From the NCBI GenBank assembly GCA_015039465.1, contig MU130361.1, positions 307,651-371,650 on the forward strand: a stretch of DNA of 64,000 nt, read 5' to 3'. The notes under the pieces were generated by a model. It ran no database searches. It saw only the letters and a list, made by a program, of their open reading frames with translations, and had not been told where the DNA came from. Origin of the DNA: Phlegmacium glaucopus. Its lineage: Eukaryota; Basidiomycota; Agaricomycetes; Agaricales; Cortinariaceae. Of this stretch, positions 1-11,187 are shown piece after piece. The position numbers and the translations under genes were made by a program. Numbering within the stretch: the stretch's first letter is position 1; every line of letters starts with the position of its first letter.

Positions 1-45
1 GTCTTTGCTTGTGGCTATTTGTAACATTGCTGAATGTTCGAATAG

Positions 46-1154
46 GGTGAAGGTCGATTCACTGTTCTCATACCAGCTTCCAGTCAATCTTGTTGCCCTT
101 TGTATTATGCTGCCCGCGAGCTACGTTCTTTCACCCCGCTGGTTCCACAAGGTAAATGCTCTCTCTGAACGAAAATGTGTTTGAGTCTGACTGCTGCTTA
201 TTCTCAGGTCAACGTCTTCATGATAAGGTACACTGTTAAGCCATAATGATATTGCGATGAATATGAACACTGCTTTAAAGGTTAACAAGCTTCCCTATCC
301 TGCTGTTCATCTCTTTCTATGAACGACAGGCCAAGCTTATTGGTGCCATCACATTTTATGAAACTGTTGCTCATGTAGCCGAGAAAGTTTTTGACACACT
401 TCCTCGCTCTTGGAAGAGGATGAGTACGTGTAGCTTTGGCATATTGTGTTTCGCAATCTCACCTTTTATCCAGCTTTCTTCGAAGGTTTAGTTGGTGGGG
501 ACGCTGACATTAAGGCGGTAAGCCATTAAACAATTTTCTCATTATATCTCCCCCATGGTTCGTTAGATATTCGAGATTGAGGAGGATTTCGATAGCGCTT
601 TAGACGCGGACAACAACGATGGCTTCTCAATACGAAACCAATGGCAAACATCTGGAAAAGGAAAGGCTATGGCTGGCGTTCCTTTTGGAAGATACAACTC
701 AATAAGTGCTCAGTTACACAGCCCATTGGCTCAGGTGTACAATCCGGTGGTAGTTGACGATAGTATGACGGAAGATGCTGGCAGTTCAGCGCAGCCAGTT
801 ATCAGCTACGGACCGGCCACTAGAAGGAGATTTACTTCAATCCACAGGCGGCCTGTGGAACCATTCGACCAAGCACACTCGACCCAGTTTAGACGGTTTC
901 CAACGACCCCAAATAATAGGGTTTCCCCTCCAGAACAAGGCATTTTACGATCTCGTAGCCAGGATCGTCAGATAAAAGCGCAACTTTCAACAACCCCTGC
1001 GTCGAAAGCATCGGACGTCACTAGCGACGGAGAACAACACGTTCAGCGTTTCGAGTTCATGCAGCGACTAGATGACATCGAGAGAAGGCAAGAGAGGATC
1101 GAATTTTTACTTACCCAAATTTCGCAAAATATCAGCGACAACAGAAGACATTGA
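46..1154 (+). CDS. YVC1: Vacuolar TRP-type cation channel, C-terminal part (gene cut by window edge)
   Basis: This is the 3' end of a gene whose start lies left of the window. Six exon pieces read in one frame: 46-151, 208-227, 281-423, 474-517 and 567-1154, the last ending in TGA; bases 1-45 look like the tail of an intron ending in TAG. The product begins in the last membrane segment (LVALCIMLPASYVLSPRWFH), continues through a second hydrophobic stretch (FPILLFISFYERQAK), then FFEGL and IFEIEEDF, and ends in a Ser/Pro-rich cytosolic tail with a short coiled coil (QRLDDIERRQERIEFLL). This layout matches the C-terminus of fungal Yvc1 channels, which release Ca2+ from the vacuole in response to osmotic or mechanical stress. 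The pore is outside the window, so the call rests on the C-terminal signature only. Confidence 0.75.
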
Positions 1155-1536
1155 CCCAGCTGGGTCCCATCAGACATCGCGTCTTGTGTCGTATTTCACC
1201 AAGACGAGGGAGGTTTTTTCCCAATCTGCTTCTCAGTTTTCCAAGAACTAGCCCTTAGATACATGAAAATGGAATTTTTCTGTGAAGAAATTGGAAGATA
1301 TATATTATCGACCATCATGAATAAGGCACCTCTTAAGCCTGACTGGTCAGGATGGTTCTCAAAAATTGGCAGACTACTAAGAGCCATGAAATTCCACTTG
1401 TGATATTACGGAAAAGTAACCGGATACTGGGCATTGCATAAAAGCGACGGCGGACAAATGAAAAACTTGATGCAGTTGCGCAGCTCCACGAAATGAATGA
1501 TAGTTAATGTCATAATTACTACCACAACTATATAAA
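1155..1536. other. Convergent 3' intergenic region
   Basis: This lies between the stop of the Yvc1-like gene (+) and the stop of the Ppo gene (-). Both genes end here, so it should hold two 3' UTRs. I see no coding signal beyond short chance ORFs. Confidence 0.6.
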
Positions 1537-4500
1537 TCAGTCTCGAGGCGCATCGAACTATAGATATCGTTCAGCAAAGTTGAAGGTTTGGGGATAGAGT
1601 TCATACCTGAATAGACATAGAGGTAGGCCACTCGGAGCTAATTTGTCCCTTGCCGAGATAACTATAGCGTATATCGCGGCGGGTGCTATCTTTGAATCTG
1701 TAAGGTATTCAGTAAATTACGGCGATGATACCACATCCTCCCTTCTCACCGTTTAAGTGATCCAGATTGGCCTGGCGCGCGACAGATACCGTCAAATGAG
1801 AAGACAGCTCGCACAACCTCGCCCACAATCTTCAGAGCACATAAGCAAAATGACTGATCAGTCCAATTTCAGACACCTACTTTGACGGTGAGCGCCTCTC
1901 CGAGATAGCTATCATCAGATATCAGTCCTATTCTAAATTGTTGAAAGTCATTTCTTACTTATAGACACCATCAGCAAACAAACACTCCTTGGCTGACCGG
2001 GTGATATCGAATTTCTGGGGATTCGGGAATATGCTTGCCTAAAAAGAGATCAGGATTGCTTGACAAGGGCAGAGAGCAAAAGACGGACATCGACGTTGGA
2101 GGCCGCGGTGTCAAGGAATATACGGTCATTCTTCTTGAGATCTACACCCTTCACAGTCTGGTCTTTGCTCAAAATACCTGCATGTGTCCACCTGAGTCAA
2201 ATAGATGCCCCCAACACAAATCGATTTAAGACGCACGGAATACACCTTGGAAAGGAGGATCCAGCCCTAAAGTACAGTCAATTGAATAATGCATTTCATA
2301 GTTCCTCGAACTGTAAATACTGACGAAGAGCTTCAATGACATGAGCATTCAATTGGGATTTCTTGTCTGTTGCCCTCGCGATTGCAGTAACTTCTTTGGC
2401 AATGTGGGGATGATCCAGGTACAGATTGATGACATTTGTTGTTGCTTAAAAAAAAGGTTCAAAATGGGTTGGGCAAGCTTCAGGAAGCTTCTTACCAAGC
2501 GTAAGCTCGACACTCGACACAACCATCAATGCGAGAATTGTATTAGCCAGTCGGTCAGTAGAATGTCCCAATTCGTAGAGTCGTTTGAGGATGTCGCGAT
2601 GTTCCTTTCTCTTGGGCTTAGAGAACGAGGACGAGATAGTTTCAATAATTGCAGAAAGAGAGAACTAAAATAATAAAAAAGGGATCGAATTTGATGAACA
2701 GTTGATGAAATTGTAATATGACGCACCCTAGATCCAACTGTTCCGCAAAGGCCATCTTCGATCAAATGCAGCAAGTGATGAATGTGTTCCTTCACTTTAT
2801 CTTGCAGAACCATTACTTTCGATGCTTCCACATCCAAGAAGATGAACCTGCAGCAAGCTCGAGTTAATGCACAAGGATATTCGATTGGACGTCAAGCTCA
2901 CGAATAGATATCGCCTAGTATATCAAAAAGTTCAGATGGTGTATAAGCACCATGATGATGGTCCTTCGTTTTGAGTTGGATACCTGCCTGAGCGAACTCA
3001 TCAACACACAAAGGCAAAGATATGTATGATATTTTAAACTCACTAGGTCAATCGCAACCCAGTAAATTGGAACGACCCTAAGGACATATTGCACAAGGTC
3101 GATACCGGAAATTTTGCCACCAACAAGGGTATAAGAATTCGCAGCAATGAGTTTTTGTGTCGACTCATAGAAGTATTGACCAATCTCTTCCACTAAATCT
3201 GGCGAATTGAGTACAGCAGACACTGCCTTTTGCTCCTTTTCTCCTTCTATGGGGAAAAATCTAGTCTCTCGTGAGCACAAAACCAACCCGACAATGGAGT
3301 TCACGTACCCTGGCCCTTTGAGGACTCGATCCACGCGGGCCTTGTAAGGTGCAATGAAGCATTCTTTGTCCCTCAAGATGGAAGCCACTCCCGCATGGTC
3401 CTTGATGACAACGGGCTCCTTTTTCGCAGTAGGTCTTGCGAGATCATATTGATCAAGTAAGTTCAACTTCTCCAAATTTTTCTCCATGGAACCGGGGGTC
3501 ATCAAGGGGAAGAAGGTATAAACACTATTTTCGGTAAAATGGTTGGGCAAGTGGCGGAGGAAAAGGCGGCCTAATGTGCTACCAAACCCAAAGGCGTTTG
3601 GATCCCTTTGACAATCTGTAAAACCCCACGAAGTAAGGTTGAAGGGCGTGAAGTCGTGAGTAAAGAATCTATCGCCTCGAGTAAGAGCAATGGCATCGCT
3701 GAGGATGGCACGACTGATAGTATAGCCTGCAGGACCTTTAAATAATATCCCATCGTAAGCGTGAAGCTTCATACCTGGACAAAGGCCTGCACCCTCCACA
3801 AGGGGCTTGGCTTCTTCCGCCTGCAATCCGACGTAGAGCTCGAGGTTTTCGATATGTCCGTACAATTTCTCGGCTGCACCCGCGATTTCTGCATCCGAGT
3901 TCCAATCCAAAAATGACGAGAAGGCTACATTTTCAAAAATGAGTATATCTCTGGTCCTTTTCTCTGTTTAATTCAGCTCACGTTTCAGGCCCAAGAACTG
4001 GCAAATTCATCAAGTTATAAAAAGTCATAAATAGAGTAAATAACAATAACTCACCCTTCTGAAGTCGTTCATAGAGCAAACTCCCCATTGTCTGCTCTGC
4101 TCAATGCCCATGACCTCGTTCAAACGCATAACGGCTATCCCAATGATTAGAGCTAGACGACTAGACAAGCTGTATCCATACCAGGAGTCCCACGAGCTCT
4201 GAAAGCAGCGGCAGAATGTTCGGTCCTGAACATCTTCGTCAGCATCTCTAGTTATTAAACAGATGATAGTCAAAAAGTCAAACGCACGCATCGTGGAGGA
4301 TCTTTGCCAAATCTTCATCTTTGAAACGGCCATCTGGTTGGCGGTGGATCCTAAGAACGATCGGATTGAGCGTGACGGGTGTATCAGATATGGGCGAAAT
4401 CACCTACGTTCCAAAGGTCCAGTGAGTTATCTTGGGCTGTGTATGTAGAGCGTGGACAGCCGCCTGCTTGAAGTCTTCGACCGTGACCTCTTCGACTGGC

Positions 4501-6426
4501 TTTTCATCGAAAAGGCGGTTGAAAACTTTCCGAGTCCACTGCTCATCCGCTTCACTTATCGTCGCGTGCCAGCGATACAAGCAATTAAACTGCGGAAAAA
4601 GCGATAAGCCATGATACACTACCCGTATTCAATGCCTGGCATTACTTACCTCTACACTACACACGTTACCTCGCCCTCTTTCAAATAGGGTGTGGTCATC
4701 ATTTCGAATTTCCTGTAATTATGTCAGTTTCCATCCTTATGGTCAAATAGGGACCATCGGGCTAACGTCAAATGGCGTAAGACTCCATCTAATCCCATCT
4801 CTGACCAGGCCAAGAATAGTTGAGAAATAGTCAGAGAAAACAACTAGGAAAATGTTCAACAAGTGGTATGAGAACCCAAAGAGCAAGTTGATGTATACCT
4901 GTACCAAACCACCCGCAATTGATCAGGCGCGCTGTTTGGAAAATCTCTTCCTCTTGTTTAATATTTTTTGCATTTGCAACAGGATCGTCTTTTGAGATCG
5001 ATGCAGGATCCACGTATGTTCCCCGCTCATTTATTTCAAGAAGTTTGGTGGCGATGTACTAGGCATAGGAGAGTTCATTTAGATGCAGACAACGGAACAG
5101 ATTCGCGAGAGAACAAACGTTGTGATTGCGGCTAAAGAGCACGAGTAAAGCACAAACTGCTGGAGGCAGTAGCAACAACCTGTCTTCGGCAAAAACATCG
5201 GGATGCAGCAAACCCCGGCCACAACGAACCCGGATTGAGTCCTGGGTTTCTTGGTTGTTGCCGTAAAGCGGCGCCAGATCAACATAAGATGACGTTTCGT
5301 TTATATTTGGATCACGATGGGAAGTGCGAAAGATACTGAGATAACACACGGTTAATCAACTTCGATAAAGATTGCTTGGTGCTTGGACGTACGTGTGAAT
5401 GACTAGAGGCGCAAATGAGAACATAAGAGAGGAAAGGCCTCCCGGGTGCTTCACAAACTTCGAGAGATTAGATATTCAAGCCAGTACGGTTCATGGATAA
5501 GCTACCTACACCTTCACGTTTCAAGAGACTTGTGACGATCAGTTAATTGAAGTAAGAATTAGTTACATAAGGAACTTACGTATCGAAAACCAGACCAGCA
5601 TCTGGGAGCTGATTTCTGGGTAATTGGTTGCTTTGCTGGACGGAACGACAGTACGGTGTACCGGCCTTGAGTGTATATCAGCGGTGTGACCCTTGGGAAG
5701 ACCATAGAAGTATCGACTACCTTGCCTAAATCCGGCAGATCAATGTTATTGAAAGAGCCATCTGCAGTACGCCACGCATACTTGTTACCGATGCAGGTAG
5801 AAGGAGGATGGCTAAGATCGTTGTAAACTGCGATGGAAGAATGAGGCTTTATCTAGTCTAGCCATAAACACTCAGCTCACAAAGCTTGACAATCTTCTGA
5901 CGAAGCCCATGAGACATGGGACCATCTTCGAGCCTGGACACAATTGAAAGTGCATGCTCAAGCTGTGGAAAAAATACATGTGTAAGACAAGTGCTTGCTT
6001 GCGAAATTCAGCATCCATACCAGAAGTTTCCTGTCATCGATGGCGTCTGCATGCTTGATTGCATCCACGACGGCAGCCTAAGAGCAGAGCAGGCACTTTT
6101 TATACGAGTGTCGAGGAACACTGATAATATAATACTCACAAGAGTGCTTCCAGACACGGCCGCCGTTAACCCTTTCTCGATCTTGAAAGATATTGAAGTT
6201 GAGTTACACAAGTTAAGTTGCTTACTCACTTGTTCACGAAAATCTTTCAGGGTCTTCAAGTGGGCATGATGCTCTTTGTCGGGCGTAGCGCTACCCTTGA
6301 TTTGTATGCCAGGTATCTATTTCGATATATCAGCTGAATCCTGCGCGTCAAGCCTGAAAGCGGACTTACCTTGGCCGAAGTAGAACGGGTGAAGAGGGAG
6401 GGCTTCTTGCTCTTCGTTGAATTCAT
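1537..6426 (-). CDS. Ppo-type fatty acid dioxygenase fused to a degenerate P450 domain
   Basis: A heme-dependent dioxygenase that oxygenates linoleic/oleic acid to hydroperoxides (oxylipin or psi-factor pathway), fused to a C-terminal cytochrome P450-like domain. The gene has many introns. I choose MNSTKSKK at 6426; an in-frame ATG at 6477 is possible. The peroxidase half shows the distal heme motif FSFAPLVIHT (~5390-5450), the Ca2+-loop region SSYVDLAPLYGNN, and the proximal YRWH at 4566-4577 that supplies the catalytic Tyr and heme His. The middle has the family stretch VEGAGLCPG...TISRAILSDAIALTRGDRFFT. The P450 half has LDPPFQGVFR and FPNPQKFDI, then FADGVYNYLGE, where the axial Cys should sit but Tyr is found (codon 1905-1907). 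After further introns the protein ends SSEWPTSMSIQ-FDAPRD with TGA at 1537-1539. Predicted product is a hydroperoxide, not a diol; regiospecificity cannot be read from sequence. Confidence 0.93.
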
Positions 6427-7390
6427 TGTAGCGGAGTAACCCAATAGGCAGGAATGCCAATCCGTGGCCCATGTCACTTTACTTATAGGATTGAACCTTG
6501 AACCCTTAGGGCTTCCAATGAAGCTTCGATGTACATCTTTGACAGGTGGACTTGTAGGGATGACCCCATTTATACATTACGCAAATGTCTGAAAGACAGA
6601 ATGATTAGATATCTATAATCTAAGATAATTCTTGTATCCCATCTACATAATTAAATATTGTACACACCACAGAAAAGGTTGTCAAAAGTGAACATTCTTG
6701 TTGTATGCATAATGCGAACGTGTCAGCAGAATAAATCCATTACGTAATTTCACAACCATGTGCATGATAACCCGATAATCAATGGAGGGGTCGAGCAGAC
6801 ATAACTTTTTCACGCCACCGAGTCGATTCCCTGCCAAACAGACCAAACTCTCCCATATCCCATAATCCATGCCTTTTCAACGGACCATGGGGACGTTCTG
6901 CCATGGAGCGATCACAAAATTTCGAGCACTATGTAATGATGTACCATCCAGCCGAGTAGTAGAAGAGAGTACGGCGGAAAAGTATAATCGAACCATTTTT
7001 CACATTTCTCCAAAGGGCGACGAAATCTTCGAATCAGTTCGCGAATGCCGAAGATGCTCGAGCAGCATCTTCGAGGCCGTTCTCACGAACTCTTATTTTA
7101 CCTTTAATTTTGGGTGTCCACCGACGACTGTATAAGGTTATTGTAGGTAAAAACAGAATGATCTCCGTTCTCATTGGAAAATCCTCATGGAAGACTTACA
7201 TAAAAATGAACGGGGTTTATACGGAATACTTCACACAATTAACACGGGAAAGATTTCAGACCTCATGACCACTGGTAGGTCTGTTTTAGGAGACTGCCAA
7301 CCTCCAAAACAGTTTTTCCAGCGCCCAAGTCGATTAGCAGCCTTCAATGTCTTCCGTTTCGAGTGGCGATACTCAATAAAGGATGGATTT
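6427..7390. other. Intergenic region, promoter side of Ppo
   Basis: About 960 bp between the Ppo start and the coatomer epsilon stop, both on the minus strand. It holds the Ppo promoter and the COPE 3' UTR. ORFs at 6869-7135 (+) and 7187-7483 (+) show no family resemblance and the second overlaps COPE coding exons, so I call no gene. Confidence 0.55.
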
Positions 7391-8497
7391 TCAAACAGAT
7401 ACGGTCTTTGCATGCACAGGCACTGTGTACGTAGATGCATATTGATCAAACATATCTGCCCTCTGAGTCACATCCAGCACTAAGGGGTGGAGTGGATGGT
7501 TGGCTGCCAATTTCCTGTTTTATTATACCGTCAATAAACCAAAATTAGGGATCCGCAAAGATTGGGAACCCACAACCAGAGCTCATCGGCTTCTGTCCTT
7601 TTTGATGCACCCAGCCCAGCAGCCACCGCATATGCCGCCTCGGTTTCCGCGTCCCCTTTCTGCTGTCCCAATGATTCTTCTAGATCAGACTTGGCCTCTT
7701 GAATTTCTCCTCGCATGATCCGAGTTACTCCCCTGGCAGTAAGAAGATGCGGGGATGACAGTGAGGGATTGCCCAACTGCTCACTGTAGAAGGAGCTTGT
7801 GTTGGAGTAGTTGTCCTTCCCAGTCACTAGTCCAATAGTGGATTCGATGAGCTGCAGCAAAAGATCATCTTCCGCCCAGCGTTTCGAACGATCAAACTGT
7901 TTCTTGGCAAGATCGACGCGGTTTATCGAAAGGTATATTTGCACGATCAGAGCCACACTGCCGTATTGACAATGAATTGACAACGAATTGACAATCCTTA
8001 GAGTAATGCAACGCACGCTTCGAGGTCCTCGGTGTCTGATCCCAGCGTTTCTAAAGCTTCCTCGACCTCTCCTGCTCGAGCGAACGCCGTAGCTGCTAGA
8101 ACTCTAACAAGAGCTTTATCTCTTTCGCTCCCATCGACATCTTCACCTTCTATTTCAACAGATAGATCCCGTAGTTCCTCCAAAGCTGCTTCAGCCTTCG
8201 TTGAGTCAGCGGCGTCAACATAACGCGCCAGGGATGCGACAGCTTTTAAAGCGATATTTTCAGAATCTTCTGGGATCATTTCAAGAGCATTTTTTGGTTC
8301 ATTGAGCGCGATATAGGCTCGAGCATTATACAATATCCTTGGTATATAATCCGACGATGTTGAGTCCGGAAGTGGTGTTTGGACCAGCGTCTTAAAAGCA
8401 CCTAAAATGTAGATGTGAATTTAAACTGGGATGTTAAATTTTACAACCTACCAACGATAAATTGTTGCTTGACGTGGTACAGCTCTGAAGAATCCAT
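7391..8497 (-). CDS. SEC28: Coatomer subunit epsilon (COPI)
   Basis: Subunit of the COPI coat that returns vesicles from Golgi to ER; it stabilises alpha-COP. Four exons (8452-8497, 8017-8401, 7577-7957, 7391-7514) encode 311 aa, the usual length of epsilon-COP. The start MDSSELYHVKQQF fits the family N-terminus. The rest is a TPR-like alpha-solenoid: RILYNARAYIALNEPKNAL, then EAVALIVQIYLSINRVDLAKKQF, LLTARGVTRIMRGEIQEA and GDAETEAAYAVAAG, ending in KLAANHPLHPLVLDV...MFDQYA. The second intron has a GTGCGT donor and the third GTTGTG, both acceptable variants. The gene is divergent from the F-box gene with only 142 bp between start codons. Confidence 0.96.
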
Positions 8498-8639
8498 TGA
8501 TGAAGTTTGTTCAAGGAAGCTGAAGTAACGTGGACCATTTGCTGGGGCTTATGTAAGCAATATAACCTCTCAGCTGTCAAAGTCGCGACGCGCTTTTCTT
8601 TAGTTTTTCGTCGAACCCCCGGTACACGGTTGTACTCAT
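8498..8639. promoter_or_regulatory. Short bidirectional promoter, COPE / F-box gene
   Basis: Only 142 bp separate the two divergent start codons, so both promoters and 5' UTRs must overlap here. I did not recognise a TATA box or a named factor site. Confidence 0.5.
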
Positions 8640-10488
8640 ATGGCTCGAGGTATGTTTTTTTGAAACCTTGAAATAAGGACTGACAATCAATCATCTTTTC
8701 CCAGATGTCACAAAAGCCTCAAAATCAGTTGGTGATCCATTGGATGAAGCACGTAGGATCATCGACCGTGATATTGCCCGGCTGGAAGAGAATATCCGAT
8801 CCCTAAAATCCCGCAGAAACGAGCTGTCTCCTATTTCCCGCTTTCCTCCTGAAATCTTGTGCAACATATTTTCTTTCATTGAAAACCGCACTATGAGCCA
8901 AAATCGGAGGCCAGAGTCCTGGATCAACTTTAGTCGAGTATCACGACAATGGAGATTATTAGCTCTCGGTGCGCCGGAACTCTGGACCAACATACCAATT
9001 AGATATCCTCGGTGGGCAGAGGAAATGCTGGCAAGGTCAAAGATGGCTAAATTGGTCATCCAAGTTGATCTTACATGCCAATCACCGACTTCAAGAGTCC
9101 TCGATCCAATCAGGTCATGCCTCTCCCAGATGATACGTCTCGAGGAGATAAACATATTCGGAGCCTCAGGATCGACATTGAAACAACTTTTCCAGGATAT
9201 ACCTAAGTCTGCGCCTCAACTACACACATTACGTATTTATAACACAAGCCCGCCAACGGGTTACCTTACCGCACCTCTGTCTGCATTCACGATCCAAGAA
9301 GATTTTCTTAGCGATACGGAACGCTTGCGATGTGTTCAGCTTATCAAGTGTAATATCGGTTGGGATTCTCGCCTCCTGACTGGCCTCACTCGCTTAACTC
9401 TGCACGACTCCTTGAAGGATCAGCCGAGCTCTTCAATCATTCAATTTTTGCATGCATTACAACGAATGCCTGCATTAACCAATCTCGATCTTGAAGATTC
9501 AATTCCACACGATCCGGGAGAGCTATCCACCTACCCTGTTGCCGATCTTCCCTGCCTTCGGGTGCTTCGCATGTCGTCGGGTGTTGGTCCATTGACCGCT
9601 GCCTTACGTCACATAACCTTTCCCTCTGAAGCTGAATTGACCTTGATTTGCAAAGAAACCCGGTCCGCCCAGCTCAACTTTTCAACCTTTCTTTCTGTCC
9701 TAGCTGCAAAGTTCTTGTCATCTCTCGTCATCCGAAGCCTCAGTTTGAAAGATTTAGATGCCACCGCTCAGATTGGTCTCAGATTTAAAGTATGGTCGAC
9801 CAGAACCGTTGATCACGACTTTTTTCAATATTCCCTTCACCCAGTTCCTCCTCGCTTGGAACTCGTCTTGACATGGCGCACCTCACCTCTCCATGGCCTT
9901 CAAAAATATGCGAAGGCTTTGACTGCTACTTTTGATGCCATGAACTTGCGTGCTCTCACCCAGTTAGAACTATCAACCTCAAACTACATTGATTCTAAAA
10001 CATGGCTCAAGACATTTGCAAAGCTTTCCCGATTGGAACGGGTGCACGTGAAAGGCAATACAGCGGATTCGTTCATTAGCGCATTGGTTCATAAATCGGG
10101 GGCGGCCAAAACATCGATAGCAGCTTACCGCACCGTCTCCCTTCCTAAACTTCGCTATATCTGTATGGACGGTACTGATTTCGACGAGACAAGTCTTGGT
10201 TCAATATCGATCGAGAAGTTAATGAATTGTCTTATGGAGAGATATGAAAGAAATGCAGAAGTACAGGGGCTTTGTCTAGACGATTGCTACAATATCACGG
10301 ATATCGAGGTCAAAGCACTTCGAGAGATCGTTGTCCATGTTGATTGGGATGGAGTGGAGCAAGGGTTCTCTGACGAATATGATTCAGAAGAAGAAAGAGA
10401 GTATGATAGTGATGGAAACATCATAGACGACGACTATGATGAAGATGACTTCCCTTTTGGTTATGGTGGCGACCCCTGGGGATTTTGA
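8640..10488 (+). CDS. F-box-like protein with leucine-rich region
   Basis: Probable substrate adaptor of an SCF ubiquitin ligase. I place the start at ATG 8640, a 10-nt first exon (8640-8649) spliced by a 55-nt intron to 8705, giving 597 aa; the long open frame itself has no early ATG and the ATG at 8705 is out of frame. A short coiled coil (IIDRDIARLEENIRSLKSRRNEL) precedes the F-box (SRFPPEILCNIFSFI... SRVSRQWRLLALGAPELWTNI, about residues 46-100), the arrangement seen in the very large agaricomycete F-box-like family. Irregular leucine-rich repeats follow. The last ~50 residues are highly acidic (EYDSEEEREYDSDGNIIDDD) and end FPFGYGGDPWGF. The substrate is unknown. Such genes expand by lineage, so orthologues outside close relatives may be absent. 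Confidence 0.88.
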
Positions 10489-11187
10489 CAAAAGTACGTT
10501 TCTTACTTTTGCTTGCTACGTCGATGATGTCTCACCTCTCAGTAAAAAAGCCAATGTCGTGAATTCCTTTCGACGGTGTTATGTGCGAATATCATGATCC
10601 AATATTTGCATAACATCCACAACTTCATCGATCGAAAACTCCCCAATTATCGTACTTGGTTTTGCACTATCTAAGCCCGAGAAATTTATTCTAGAAAAAC
10701 TCAATCCCATGCAAATATTTTAGATACCTAATAAACCCTCTAATCAATTTGACATTCGCTTTATACTGAGCTCCCTGTGACTTCGTTATACCCCAGAATT
10801 TCTATTCACCTTTAATACATATTTAAAGTGTCCCCGTTGTTCATAATATGAATTATGTGCCTCGAGACAACCGTCTTTCCTACTGGCAGATGACTGCAAT
10901 CCGGTTGACAATCTACCAATGAGTGAATTCCAAAGAATTATCGGCATTCTGATAAATAATGATTCTCTGACTTGGTAAGGGTAGTAGTAGTAGTCCATTT
11001 CGGAGTCATCGACATCTTGAGTCCAACCTAAAACACTAGCGCTGTAATTATTATGCACTGGCACTTGTGCCCAACTTAATTTTTCCTTTACATGCGTGTT
11101 AAATTACAGCACAAATTTGATAATACGTAGCATATATTTGAAGACATAGAAATTCTTCACCGGGACGGGCCTCCACCCCTGAGACCA
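10489..11187. other. Convergent intergenic region
   Basis: About 700 bp of AT-rich DNA between the 3' ends of the F-box gene (+) and the alpha-galactosidase gene (-). I see nothing gene-like; the 92-aa ORF at 10786-11064 (-) has no recognisable features. Confidence 0.55.
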
